A stretch of DNA of 44,284 nt from an uncultured Erysipelotrichaceae bacterium (GCA_902803055.1 CADCOR010000170.1:1-44284), one strand, 5' to 3'; shown: positions 7,989 through 14,996, counted from the first letter of the stretch. The notes: generated from the letters alone by a model not told the origin. Translations and numbers: made by a program.

Positions 7989-8552
7989 ATGAACAGAAAT
8001 AAATTCCGCATCTATATCAATGCTCCAATCACGATCTGTTTTGTCCTCATCTGTCTGCTCGCCTTAGGTCTGGATTATCTGACCAACGGCAGATCAACAA
8101 TGCTGGTCTTTTCGACTTATGGGAGCTCACTTCTGGATCCTTTGGCCTATGTCAGAATGATCGGTCATATCTTTGGCCATGCCGGTCTTAATCATCTGGT
8201 CTCCAACATGCTGTATATTCTGCTGTTAGGACCGATCTTAGAAGAAAAATACAAAGACCGTCTGATAATTGTCATCATCACCACAGCCATCATTACCGGC
8301 ATCATTCATAATCTTGTTCAGCCTAATGTCATGCTGTTAGGAGCGAGTGGTGTTGTCTTCGCCTTTATTCTGTTGGCTTCGATCACCGGCAGAGAACAGG
8401 GCATCCCTATCACGCTGATCCTGGTAGCGATCCTATGGCTGGGGCAGGAATTCTATACCGGAGCCACAACAGCTGATAATATCTCACAGCTGACGCACAT
8501 CGTTGGCGGTATCTCCGGTGCCGGCTTAGGCATGTTCTTCAAGAAAAAATAA
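7989..8552 (+). CDS. Rhomboid-family intramembrane serine protease
   Basis: A 187-aa polytopic membrane protein with about six transmembrane helices. The catalytic serine is in GASG (Ser120) and the catalytic histidine in LTHIVGG (His170). The upstream NHLVSN segment (68-73) supplies the conserved His/Asn of the family. Size fits the minimal bacterial rhomboid core without cytosolic domains. It would cleave transmembrane substrates within the bilayer; substrates are unknown. An AATAAT -10 ends 6 nt before the ATG and no Shine-Dalgarno is present. It converges on a small hypothetical gene, with a hairpin between the two stops. Confidence 0.92.
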   Translation: MNRNKFRIYINAPITICFVLICLLALGLDYLTNGRSTMLVFSTYGSSLLDPLAYVRMIGHIFGHAGLNHLVSNMLYILLLGPILEEKYKDRLIIVIITTAIITGIIHNLVQPNVMLLGASGVVFAFILLASITGREQGIPITLILVAILWLGQEFYTGATTADNISQLTHIVGGISGAGLGMFFKKK

Positions 8553-8585
8553 AAGCCTATTTGCGATAATAGCGATAATAGGCTT
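8544..8585 (-). terminator. Rho-independent terminator of the 83-aa gene
   Basis: AAGCCTATT (8553-8561) pairs with AATAGGCTT (8577-8585) across a 15-nt loop. On the minus strand it is followed by TTATTTTTT. The TAG stop of the minus gene (8557-8559) lies within the stem. On the plus strand there is no T tract, so it mainly serves the minus-strand gene. Confidence 0.7.
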
Positions 8586-8808
8586 CATCTTTGGTCTCAT
8601 CAATTTCCACACTTTCTTCATACAGATAGAAAGTGTTTTTATTATACAGTTTCACAAAATCAGCCAGTTCCAGAGTAAAATGCGTCCCCTTGGAATAGAC
8701 TGCGATCCTTTCATTTTTATAAACATAAAGATCCTTGCCATTTGAGGTAACAATATCGCCATCTTTAAGATAGGAAACTGCTTCGTTGATATCCCTTAGT
8801 TTCTGCAT
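8557..8808 (-). CDS. Hypothetical protein, 83 aa (possible longer form with an N-terminal helix)
   Basis: Unrecognised small acidic protein with beta-rich character (GDIVTSNGKDLYVYKNERIAVY) and a tyrosine-rich end (EAYYRYYRK). I place the start at ATG 8808 because TATAAA (8815-8820) ends 6 nt upstream, the spacing seen repeatedly in this window. The same frame remains open to a TTG at 8865, which would add a hydrophobic 19-residue segment resembling a membrane anchor. That stretch is very AT-rich and contains the likely promoter, so I prefer the shorter form. It lies between cls and the rhomboid gene and is followed by a clear terminator. Confidence 0.55.
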   Translation of the reverse strand: MQKLRDINEAVSYLKDGDIVTSNGKDLYVYKNERIAVYSKGTHFTLELADFVKLYNKNTFYLYEESVEIDETKDEAYYRYYRK

Positions 8809-8895
8809 GATTACTTTATATATTATAAATAATGTCAGAAATAAAACAAAAGCTGAAAGAAACAATCAAAAGTCCAATTTCATCATTTACGGTAT

Positions 8896-10431
8896 CTAGA
8901 ATAATGGAGACAGCAGTTTCATGAAGCCTCTGGCAATTCTGACAATAAAGGAGATATTTTCAATATCGTTAAGCCCTATCTCCTGTGATTCGGCAATACA
9001 TTTGAGATAGTCCTTTTTGATATCCATGATGACCTTATCTTCGCCGATAAGCACGCCACACTCATAATTCAGATAATAGGAGCGATAGTCCATGTTGATC
9101 GAACCGACGATCGCGATCTTATCATCAACGATGATATTTTTGGAATGCATGAAACCAGGTGTATATTCAAAGACTCTGATGCCGTTTTTGACTAACACTT
9201 CATAATTGCTGCGGGTGACCATGAAAACCGTCTTCTTATCAGGAATATGCGGCACATTGATGACGACTTCAACGCCATTGCGGCTGGCTGTTACCAAGGC
9301 GGTGGTAAAGCCGTGATCAAGAATCAGATATGGCGTAGAGATGTAGATGTAATCCTTGGCGTGATTGATCAGATTGAGATGCACGGTTCTTGCCACATAG
9401 TCATCAGTACTTGGTGAGGATGAAAACGGCTGAAAGAAGCCCTTTCTATCCAAAAGCGGATAATCTAACAGATAATCATGATAGCTGATCGCATCAGAAA
9501 CCATCGCATTATAGAACTGGATAAACATGATCGTGACGCTGTTGACAGCCTTGCCGGATATCCTGATACCGCAATCCTTCCATTTGCCAAAACGGATCTT
9601 CTCATCGATGTATTCATCACCGATATTAAAGCCGCCTAAATAGGCATATTTATTATCAATAACGCAGATCTTGCGGTGATTGCGGTTGTTGGTCTTGGAC
9701 ATTAATGAAAGATAGGCAGAGACCTTGGAAAACTCCGTACAGTGAATGCCTCGATCGTTAAGATTCTGTTTAAAATCATCGGGTAGCGAAGTCAGAGAAC
9801 CGCCGTCATCATACATGAAATAGACCTTCACTCCTTCATCAACTTTATTCAGCAGTTCTTTGATCAGGCTGCGAAGCATTACTCCATCCTTGACGATAAA
9901 GTATTCCAGAAAGATGAAATAGCGGGCTTTTCTGATCTTGGAAAGCATGTCTTCAAAACAGCTCATGCCATCGGAAAAATATTTCGCTGATGAGTTCTGA
10001 TAATAAGGATAGGATCCGACGTTAAGCACATAGTCAAACTGCTGCCGCAGATCGCGATCCTGCAGGTTATCCTGATATTCCTTATTCTGAGTCAGCAGGC
10101 CTTCTGAGCGCTGCAGGCTTCTGGTCATTTCGTTGCGCAGGCTTTTTGGAACTTTGCGTTCCGCAAACATCAGGTAGATCACGCCGCCGATCAGCGGTAT
10201 GGCATAGATGATGATGGACCAGATCAGCTTGTAGGAAGTATTCGTATGTCTGTCAACGACATGAAGAATGAGCAGGAAATCAATGATGTTCAATACCGTA
10301 TCGACATATTCGATCGATCTGATCGTGTTCATGCCAAAAATAAGGATAAGCAGCTGCAGGGAGATGATCACCACCAGCATAAATATCCTTGAAGAGAGAA
10401 ACTTTCTTATCCATCTGATTATTTTATTCAT
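8896..10431 (-). CDS. cls: Cardiolipin synthase, phospholipase D family
   Basis: A 511-aa membrane enzyme that makes cardiolipin from two phosphatidylglycerol molecules. Two N-terminal transmembrane segments (about 15-33 and 45-90, the second split) precede two PLD domains, each with a complete HKD motif: His252-Lys254-Asp259 (NHRKICVID) and His429-Lys431-Asp436 (HSKNIIVDD). Length and order match bacterial ClsA-type enzymes. It starts with ATG overlapping the stop of the GNAT gene (ATGA) and is the last gene of a probable operon that begins with the SPFH protein. No convincing terminator follows it. Confidence 0.93.
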   Translation of the reverse strand: MNKIIRWIRKFLSSRIFMLVVIISLQLLILIFGMNTIRSIEYVDTVLNIIDFLLILHVVDRHTNTSYKLIWSIIIYAIPLIGGVIYLMFAERKVPKSLRNEMTRSLQRSEGLLTQNKEYQDNLQDRDLRQQFDYVLNVGSYPYYQNSSAKYFSDGMSCFEDMLSKIRKARYFIFLEYFIVKDGVMLRSLIKELLNKVDEGVKVYFMYDDGGSLTSLPDDFKQNLNDRGIHCTEFSKVSAYLSLMSKTNNRNHRKICVIDNKYAYLGGFNIGDEYIDEKIRFGKWKDCGIRISGKAVNSVTIMFIQFYNAMVSDAISYHDYLLDYPLLDRKGFFQPFSSSPSTDDYVARTVHLNLINHAKDYIYISTPYLILDHGFTTALVTASRNGVEVVINVPHIPDKKTVFMVTRSNYEVLVKNGIRVFEYTPGFMHSKNIIVDDKIAIVGSINMDYRSYYLNYECGVLIGEDKVIMDIKKDYLKCIAESQEIGLNDIENISFIVRIARGFMKLLSPLF

Positions 10432-10937
10432 AAACTGATTTTATAGCGGAAGATATATTTGGTGGTCTCACCGACTGTATAAAGCGGATGACCTTTGGGA
10501 ACTTCGACTTTTTCAACGAGCTCACCGCCAAGCCTGGTCAGTGTCTTATAGGAAGCGGTATTCTCTGGCGAACAGGTTATGATCAGCTCGTTCAGGCCGA
10601 ATTCGGCTCTGGCGATCTCAAACAGCAGCAGACAGGCTTCATAGGCATAGTGATTGCCTCGATAAGCCGGAGAAATGTTATAGCCGATATGCCCATAGTA
10701 GTACATATCGCCATCAATACTTAAGCGAAGATCAGTCTTGCCGACTCTTTCCTTGCTGCCGTGTTTCAGAATGTCATAATAAACCGTCGGAACCCCATCA
10801 TAGGATGTCTTTTCCGATACCCTGTATTTTTCCTGAAGATCAACAACGCGGCCTTCATATCTCTTTTTTTTCTGAAACAGTTCCAGCAGTCCCACAAATG
10901 CATTATAGCACTCAAAAACCTTCTTTCGAAGGTTCAT
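10428..10937 (-). CDS. GNAT-family N-acetyltransferase
   Basis: A 169-aa protein with a GNAT acetyl-CoA-binding core in its second half: beta-strand GHIGYNISPAYRGNHYAYEA carries the R-G-N-x-Y-A loop, followed by LIITCSPENTASYKTLTRLGG, where the Asn-rich segment and LGG end are typical. The N-terminal ~35 residues are basic and family-atypical. The substrate is unknown. It starts 3 nt after the stop of the DUF1836 gene, and its stop overlaps the cls start by 4 bp, so it is translated together with both. The tight coupling to a lipid enzyme raises the possibility of envelope or regulatory acetylation, which is inference. Confidence 0.85.
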   Translation of the reverse strand: MNLRKKVFECYNAFVGLLELFQKKKRYEGRVVDLQEKYRVSEKTSYDGVPTVYYDILKHGSKERVGKTDLRLSIDGDMYYYGHIGYNISPAYRGNHYAYEACLLLFEIARAEFGLNELIITCSPENTASYKTLTRLGGELVEKVEVPKGHPLYTVGETTKYIFRYKISL

Positions 10938-10940
10938 GAT

Positions 10941-11495
10941 TCAGCGGCTTTTTCGCAATAATTCCATGTTTTCTCTGATATATTCGTAACACTTTCCCGC
11001 AATGTAGGCATAGATCATGACCTTTAAGGCCACCGTCAGTTTCTCTCTGTTCTCCGCATGTTCATTGAGAAGATTCTCGCGGATGCTTCTTTCGATCATC
11101 AGATCATTTAAAGCGTGTTCATCGATGGAATTGATGATCTTGCAGAAGTAATTGAAGAGGTTTTCTTCAAGAACGATATCATCCCTGGTATCTTCCGTAT
11201 CGCCATTGATCAGATGCATCAGTTCACCGATCTCCTCAATGTTCATGCAATCCCTTAAAGCAGAGATCACCATGATCCGGGACAGATGTCTTTCGTAATA
11301 TTTTTTATTTACAGGTCGAGGCACAAAATCTCTTTTGACCCAGTTCTGGATTGTTGAAGCCTGTAAGCCGGTTATCTTGGAAACCTGTGATAAGGAAAGT
11401 CCGCCTGTCACCTTGATCATCGTTTTGACAACGGCAAAGGGTTCCATGTCTTCGCCATATTCGATATTGGTTCCCGGAATAAGATTGCTTAACAT
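10941..11495 (-). CDS. DUF1836-family protein, probable HTH transcriptional regulator
   Basis: A 184-aa protein of the DUF1836 family. The central LSLSQVSKITGLQASTIQNWVKRDFV region is a MerR-like helix-turn-helix (about 38-62 in this form), followed by an all-helical domain. I prefer ATG 11495: the sequence GGAGG lies 6-7 nt upstream. An alternative in-frame ATG at 11537 has its own AAGGTGA site and would add 14 residues. A 9-bp inverted repeat (11517-11525 with 11569-11577) encloses the upstream start, so expression may be tuned at the RNA level. It is followed within 3 nt by GNAT and then cls. DNA binding is expected from the fold, targets unknown. Confidence 0.8.
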   Translation of the reverse strand: MLSNLIPGTNIEYGEDMEPFAVVKTMIKVTGGLSLSQVSKITGLQASTIQNWVKRDFVPRPVNKKYYERHLSRIMVISALRDCMNIEEIGELMHLINGDTEDTRDDIVLEENLFNYFCKIINSIDEHALNDLMIERSIRENLLNEHAENREKLTVALKVMIYAYIAGKCYEYIRENMELLRKSR

Positions 11496-11516
11496 TTTTA
11501 ACCTCCTGCAAATAAG

Positions 11517-11577
11517 AGAAGCTGCATGCTTCTTCATTTATTGTCTCACCTTTTAGGGGGAAGAAACAGCAGCTTCT
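11517..11577 (-). promoter_or_regulatory. Inverted repeat in the DUF1836 leader
   Basis: AGAAGCTGC (11517-11525) is the exact reverse complement of GCAGCTTCT (11569-11577). The 43-nt loop contains an AAGGTGA Shine-Dalgarno-like site and the upstream in-frame ATG at 11537. The main Shine-Dalgarno and ATG (11495) lie just outside. It could act as an attenuating or protective hairpin between the 47-aa gene and the DUF1836 gene; function is inferred. Confidence 0.45.
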
Positions 11578-11581
11578 GAAA

Positions 11582-11725
11582 TTAATACCTTCTTCTGTAT
11601 GAATTCAAGATAAAGAACAGTAAGAAGAGCGGGCTCAGAGAGAATGCGAATCTGATCATGAGCCAGATGCCTGAAAACAGTAAATCAAGCATCAATCCAA
11701 ACATACCGAATAATACCATCAGCAT
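11582..11725 (-). CDS. Small membrane protein, 47 aa
   Basis: A short frame preceded by a perfect AGGAGG Shine-Dalgarno eight bases before the ATG. The product begins MLMVLFGMFGLMLDLLFSGI, continues with a second hydrophobic stretch (SPLFLLFFIL) and ends in a basic tail (NSYRRRY). One hairpin of two membrane segments, or one long helix, is likely, with the positive tail in the cytosol. It begins 21 bp after the SPFH gene stop, so it should be on the same mRNA. No family is recognised. Its position suggests a partner or membrane adaptor of the SPFH protein, which is inference. Confidence 0.7.
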   Translation of the reverse strand: MLMVLFGMFGLMLDLLFSGIWLMIRFAFSLSPLFLLFFILNSYRRRY

Positions 11726-11746
11726 TTCAAACACCTCCTGTTAAAT

Positions 11747-12538
11747 TTATTCGCTCAGATCGATAATGGTTGAAGCGCCGGAAACCTGGGGTAGTTTACC
11801 GTCCCATTTCTCGATCTTGCTGTATTCAATGATCTGATCACTTAATGATTCAGTCAGAATGCGATTTGCTTCTGCTTCAGCCTGAGCTTTGATCTTCATC
11901 GTTTCAGCTTCAGCTTCGGCAATTGTAATAGCCGTCTGTTTCTCCGTTTCGGCCTTCAGCAGTTTCTGCTGTGCGACCTGTTTCTCTTCAATAGCATTGA
12001 TGAATTCATCTGAGAAATCGAAGTCAATGATATTTACATCCGTCGCATATAGACCGAAGGGATTGAGCTTTTCATTAAGACCATCGAGCAGACCTTTGGA
12101 GATCAGTGCCCGGTTGGAAACTGTCTCTTCAGCAGTGTATCTTGATACGATGGCTTTTAAAACTTCATTAACAGCCGGAGTGACCAGCACACCTTCGTAA
12201 TTGGAACCGATATCCTTGAAGATGCTGTAAGACATATTCTTGTCAATACGATAGTTGATTGCCAATGTGGTATCAACCGTCTGCAGGTCCTTTGAGAAAG
12301 CTTCGGTATCGACTTCCAGTTTGGTAATACGGTTATCGATCTGAATGACTTCCTGAGTAAACGGCATCTTGAAATGGACGCCTTCCTGCATGACCTTCTC
12401 TTCAACTTTACCTAAGGTCACAACTACACCGGTATGACCAGGTGCTACGACAACAAAGCTGTTTAAGCCCAGAACCAGCAGCAATAAGACGATTACTGCC
12501 GCTGGAACAAATTTCCTGTAATCAACATTTACTTTCAT
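11747..12538 (-). CDS. SPFH/band 7 (prohibitin-like) membrane protein
   Basis: A 263-aa SPFH-domain protein. Residues ~10-31 form one transmembrane segment, followed by VVAPGHTGVVVTLGKV, the classical start of a prohibitin/stomatin domain. The C-terminal half has a charged, alanine-rich coiled coil (about 190-235: EKQVAQQKLLKAETEKQTAI and on) as in prohibitins, then a short tail. Such proteins form ring- or cage-like scaffolds on the membrane and often modulate the FtsH protease. A GGAGG site lies 9 nt before the ATG. It sits 29 nt downstream of a 26-aa frame under a near-consensus promoter and 21 nt before a 47-aa membrane protein; cls follows in the same direction. Confidence 0.92.
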   Translation of the reverse strand: MKVNVDYRKFVPAAVIVLLLLVLGLNSFVVVAPGHTGVVVTLGKVEEKVMQEGVHFKMPFTQEVIQIDNRITKLEVDTEAFSKDLQTVDTTLAINYRIDKNMSYSIFKDIGSNYEGVLVTPAVNEVLKAIVSRYTAEETVSNRALISKGLLDGLNEKLNPFGLYATDVNIIDFDFSDEFINAIEEKQVAQQKLLKAETEKQTAITIAEAEAETMKIKAQAEAEANRILTESLSDQIIEYSKIEKWDGKLPQVSGASTIIDLSE

Positions 12539-12567
12539 TTTCTTTTACCTCCATGAATCAGACATAT

Positions 12568-12648
12568 TTATCTGCATAAGTCTATGACAGGTAGTCTTCT
12601 GAAGAGCTGCGCTGTCATATCATAAAAATTGTTACATCGATCATTCAT
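12568..12648 (-). CDS. Micro-ORF, 26 aa, upstream of the SPFH gene
   Basis: MNDRCNNFYDMTAQLFRRLP followed by VIDLCR and TAA. A GGGAGG Shine-Dalgarno lies seven to eight bases before the ATG, one of the best in the window, and the frame starts about 20 nt after the predicted transcription start. The product is charged, has two cysteines and no membrane segment. It may be a microprotein or a leader peptide that couples translation to the SPFH gene 29 nt downstream. No family is recognised. Confidence 0.5.
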   Translation of the reverse strand: MNDRCNNFYDMTAQLFRRLPVIDLCR

Positions 12649-12675
12649 TTTACTACCTCCCTTCATGGTAATTAG

Positions 12676-12704
12676 ATTGTATCATGAGTTCATTTGACTG
12701 TCAA
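12676..12704 (-). promoter_or_regulatory. Near-consensus sigma-A promoter of the SPFH operon
   Basis: On the minus strand, TTGACA (12699-12704), a 17-bp spacer ending in TGA, and TACAAT (12676-12681). The TG motif one base before the hexamer also makes it an extended -10. Predicted start near 12669, giving a short leader before the 26-aa frame. This is one of the strongest promoters in the window. Confidence 0.85.
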
Positions 12705-12716
12705 TAGAGTTTTTAG

Positions 12717-12745
12717 AAAACCTTTTTTCTTCTACTAAAGGTTTT
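12717..12745 (-). terminator. Possible terminator after the LMW phosphatase
   Basis: AAAACCTTT (12717-12725) is the exact complement of AAAGGTTTT (12737-12745), and the stop codon TAG (12735-12737) abuts the second arm. There is no uninterrupted T tract after the hairpin on either strand, so termination efficiency is doubtful. Confidence 0.4.
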
Positions 12746-13133
12746 CTATAGCTTCATACAACTGTCTGTATACGCCGTCAAAATCGCCTGTATACCATGG
12801 ATCATCTATCTCCTCAGCAGCTAGATAATGAATCTTATGCTGAACATCATCTACAATCCTGCTGATCAGAGACATATTTGACCGATCCATAATATATATT
12901 TCATCAAAATCTTCATAATCCTTTATTGTGATCCGCTTAGCGTGATGTCTTTGATATCTTATTCCATGTTTATCAAGACAGCGCTTGGCTGGAGGATAGA
13001 TATCATTGCCCTGCTCCTCATAGGAACAGGCTCTTGATTCACAATACAGATCAGGCCTTAACTGCTTGCAGATGTATTCGGCCATAACACTGCGGCAGAT
13101 ATTGCCATGACAGACAAAGAGTATCTTTCTCAT
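12735..13133 (-). CDS. Low-molecular-weight protein-tyrosine phosphatase
   Basis: A 132-aa cysteine phosphatase. The P-loop FVCHGNICRS contains the nucleophile Cys8, Arg14 and Ser15; the general acid is in the DDPWYTG segment near the C-terminus. It is slightly shorter than the usual ~150 aa. In Bacillota such enzymes dephosphorylate tyrosine kinases or arginine-phosphorylated proteins; which applies here is not decidable, although Arg-phosphatases carry a Thr in place of the P-loop Ile (CHGNICRS has Ile), favouring phosphotyrosine. A GAGGAGG site lies 11 nt before the ATG. The gene follows the frameshifted acetyltransferase in the same direction. Confidence 0.9.
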   Translation of the reverse strand: MRKILFVCHGNICRSVMAEYICKQLRPDLYCESRACSYEEQGNDIYPPAKRCLDKHGIRYQRHHAKRITIKDYEDFDEIYIMDRSNMSLISRIVDDVQHKIHYLAAEEIDDPWYTGDFDGVYRQLYEAIENL

Positions 13134-13175
13134 TTTTATATCTTCCTCCTCTGAAAAATATAGTTTAAATGTGCT

Positions 13176-13746
13176 TTATTTTTTCTTTATTTCGTAATAT
13201 CCATTATAGGCATAATGATCATGAGTGCCGATCAGCAGTCTTTCGCTTTTGGCAAAGCCATATCGCTCCACTGCTTTCAGGCGTTCAACTGCATAAAGCG
13301 GATCTTTGGTTATTATCTCCATGCAATCAAACAGCTCATAAGCAGAAGGAAGAAACAAAACAAGAATATCCAGAATCAGTTCTGCTTTTTTCATAATCAC
13401 TTCTTAAATCAAGTCTTAATACACACGCATGATTAAAATCATCATCGGCACAGCGATGGAACATTTCAATGCTGCCAATTGCTTGAGAAATCGTTTTATC
13501 GATAATGGTCCATCTGACAAACCATCCCGTTATATAAGACTGCCGCCAGAAGGCGATAGCCTTTTCCATTTTTGCTCTGATTGGATAATAGAAATTATCT
13601 CCATCACAGTTATCGCTGTTAAAGAACGGAAGTGCATTTTTATCACTGTATACTCTCAATAAATCATCAGAATCATCTTCATCCACAAAGCGCAGCAGAT
13701 ATCTGTCGCTTTCAAATACCGGACAGTTTTCATAGACATTTGTCAT
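13176..13746 (-). pseudogene. GNAT acetyltransferase disrupted by a +1 frameshift
   Basis: Two frames on the minus strand (13746 to 13336 and 13400 to 13176) are halves of one ~189-aa acetyltransferase. The first half has ESDRYLLRFVDEDDSDDLL, typical of a GNAT start; it reads through SDYEK and then runs out of sense. Removing one A from the six-A run at 13386-13391 joins SDYEK directly to AELILDILVLFLPSAYELFD and the rest. The second half has the conserved LKAVERYGF segment and a YNGYYEIKK end. A GGAG site lies 10 nt before the ATG. The break may be a true mutation, a slippage-switchable gene, or a sequencing error in a homopolymer. Confidence 0.8.
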
Positions 13747-13794
13747 GCATTAGTTCTCCGATGTTTCATATAAACATCATAATACCAAAGCAAT

Positions 13795-13821
13795 AAAAAA
13801 GACGGAATCAGTGATTCCGCC
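13795..13821 (-). terminator. Rho-independent terminator of the HdeD-like gene
   Basis: On the minus strand GGCGGAATC pairs with GATTCCGTC (one G-U pair) around an ACT loop (13801-13821), followed by six T (13795-13800). It lies about 30 bp after the HdeD-like stop codon and separates that gene from the acetyltransferase. Confidence 0.9.
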
Positions 13822-13852
13822 CTTTGTTTTCTGTTTCTGCAATAATCAGCTA

Positions 13853-14395
13853 TTACGCAACGACAGATACGATGTTGGCACCAGCAACGATAATGCTCAA
13901 GCCAAGGAAGACACCGGCAGCATTGATCAGAGCTGCAGGGTTGATCATGCCATAAATGCCACAAGCGATAAGCAGCACGCCTGTGAGCAGGATCAGCCAC
14001 CAGTTTCTGCCTAAGTATTCAGTCTGTAATTCTTTTCTTTCAGCACGGATCTTGAGTGAAAGAACGATACCGACAACACCGATAATGATCTGCCAGATGG
14101 CAATCATGTAGATGATTGTCATATCTACGACAAACTGTGCCTGAGAATTGGTGATCAGGAATACACCGAAAGCAGCTGAAGCAATAGCAGCAATTAAAGC
14201 CCAGATATTAGCCTGACGATATACTCGCTTGATTTCGATCCAGAGCACGATAGCTCCGATAGCATCAATGACCATATTGATACCGGCTACCAAACCAATT
14301 GTCATATAAGTCATTTCAGGATTAAATAGGCAGAACACACCACAGATAATCATGATGATGCCCAAGATGAATGTTATGATTCTGTTAGTTATCAT
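13853..14395 (-). CDS. HdeD/DUF308-family membrane protein
   Basis: A 180-aa integral membrane protein with six predicted hydrophobic helices in three pairs, as expected for the HdeD-like family (DUF308). The repeated pattern of a helix, an NPE/NSQ/NPA turn and a second glycine-rich helix is visible (LFNPEMTYMTIGL, LITNSQAQFVV, GMINPAALINAAG). E. coli HdeD is linked to acid stress at high density; a function in Gram-positives is not established. It has its own promoter (TTGAAC-17-TATTAT), an inverted repeat over the transcription start, an AAGGGG ribosome site six bases before ATG, and a strong terminator. It is therefore an independently controlled, monocistronic gene. Confidence 0.88.
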   Translation of the reverse strand: MITNRIITFILGIIMIICGVFCLFNPEMTYMTIGLVAGINMVIDAIGAIVLWIEIKRVYRQANIWALIAAIASAAFGVFLITNSQAQFVVDMTIIYMIAIWQIIIGVVGIVLSLKIRAERKELQTEYLGRNWWLILLTGVLLIACGIYGMINPAALINAAGVFLGLSIIVAGANIVSVVA

Positions 14396-14432
14396 TTTTT
14401 ACCCCTTTCAGTTCATTAACATCTACTGCAAT

Positions 14433-14458
14433 ATCCGATATGCTATTAAAAATCGGAT
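14433..14458. promoter_or_regulatory. Inverted repeat at the HdeD-like transcription start
   Basis: ATCCGAT (14433-14439) and ATCGGAT (14452-14458) are exact reverse complements separated by 12 bp. The predicted +1 (near 14459) falls at the edge of the repeat, so it could be a repressor operator or a 5'-UTR hairpin. No T tract follows, so it is not a terminator. Confidence 0.5.
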
Positions 14459-14465
14459 CCTACAT

Positions 14466-14494
14466 ATAATAGCACCTTAACAACTTGTGTTCAA
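14466..14494 (-). promoter_or_regulatory. Promoter of the HdeD-like gene
   Basis: On the minus strand TTGAAC (14489-14494), 17-bp spacer, TATTAT (14466-14471). The start is predicted near 14459, giving a ~64-nt leader that contains the inverted repeat and the AAGGGG site. Confidence 0.75.
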
Positions 14495-14501
14495 TGAAAT
14501 A

Positions 14502-14996
14502 TTACTCTGCAAATACTCTTTCTATTAGTTCTCCGTTTTCATCATAATAGTCGGTATAGATCCACTGATCCGGATCGCCATCATCATAGTTCTCTTCAAT
14601 CCTCGGAAAAGCTTTATACCAGATGGCGTTGGCATAGTCATAATAATTCACTTCATAATACATGATGAAGCTGCTCTCTACTCTGATCTTTTTTTCTTCC
14701 TTCAAGAAAACAACACTTTCCCTATCGGTATCAAAAAGAAGTCTGGCCCCAAATGCCATACAGGCAATCACAATGATGAGGATTGAACTGAAATAAGCTT
14801 TGCCTTTTTCAGAAAATCTTTTAGCTCGCCTGATCAGAATACAGGCGATGCCCACATATATAATCACCTCATTTATCACTCGGAAATACTTCCTGAAAAT
14901 AAATTGTCTGAAAGTTGCATAGACAATCAGCAGCAAAAGGACACAGATATAAATGAAAAAGATCTTTGTGAATTTATCTGCCAACAGTTTTTTCAT
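14502..14996 (-). CDS. Hypothetical membrane protein, 164 aa
   Basis: An unrecognised protein with three hydrophobic segments in the first ~85 residues (FFIYICVLLLLIVYATF, VIIYVGIACILI, SILIIVIACMAFGARLLF) and an acidic, tyrosine-rich C-terminal domain (DYANAIWYK, IEENYDDGDPDQWIYTDYYD), probably outside the cytosol or at the surface. It begins one base after the stop of the GNAT gene (TAA-T-ATG) and is the last gene of the rhodanese lipoprotein / GNAT / membrane protein operon. No function can be inferred. Confidence 0.75.
   Translation of the reverse strand: MKKLLADKFTKIFFIYICVLLLLIVYATFRQFIFRKYFRVINEVIIYVGIACILIRRAKRFSEKGKAYFSSILIIVIACMAFGARLLFDTDRESVVFLKEEKKIRVESSFIMYYEVNYYDYANAIWYKAFPRIEENYDDGDPDQWIYTDYYDENGELIERVFAE

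Noticed and set aside
8563-8581. Tandem GCGATAATA repeat near the end of the 83-aa gene
   Set aside because: It encodes the repeated YYR tripeptide at the C-terminus and forms the terminator loop; two copies are not evidence of a repeat locus.
13380-13400. Programmed -1 frameshift at the A run of the acetyltransferase
   Set aside because: The zero-frame codons are GAA AAA AGC, so A AAA AAG is not in register, and a +1 shift is needed. Homopolymer length change is the simpler explanation.
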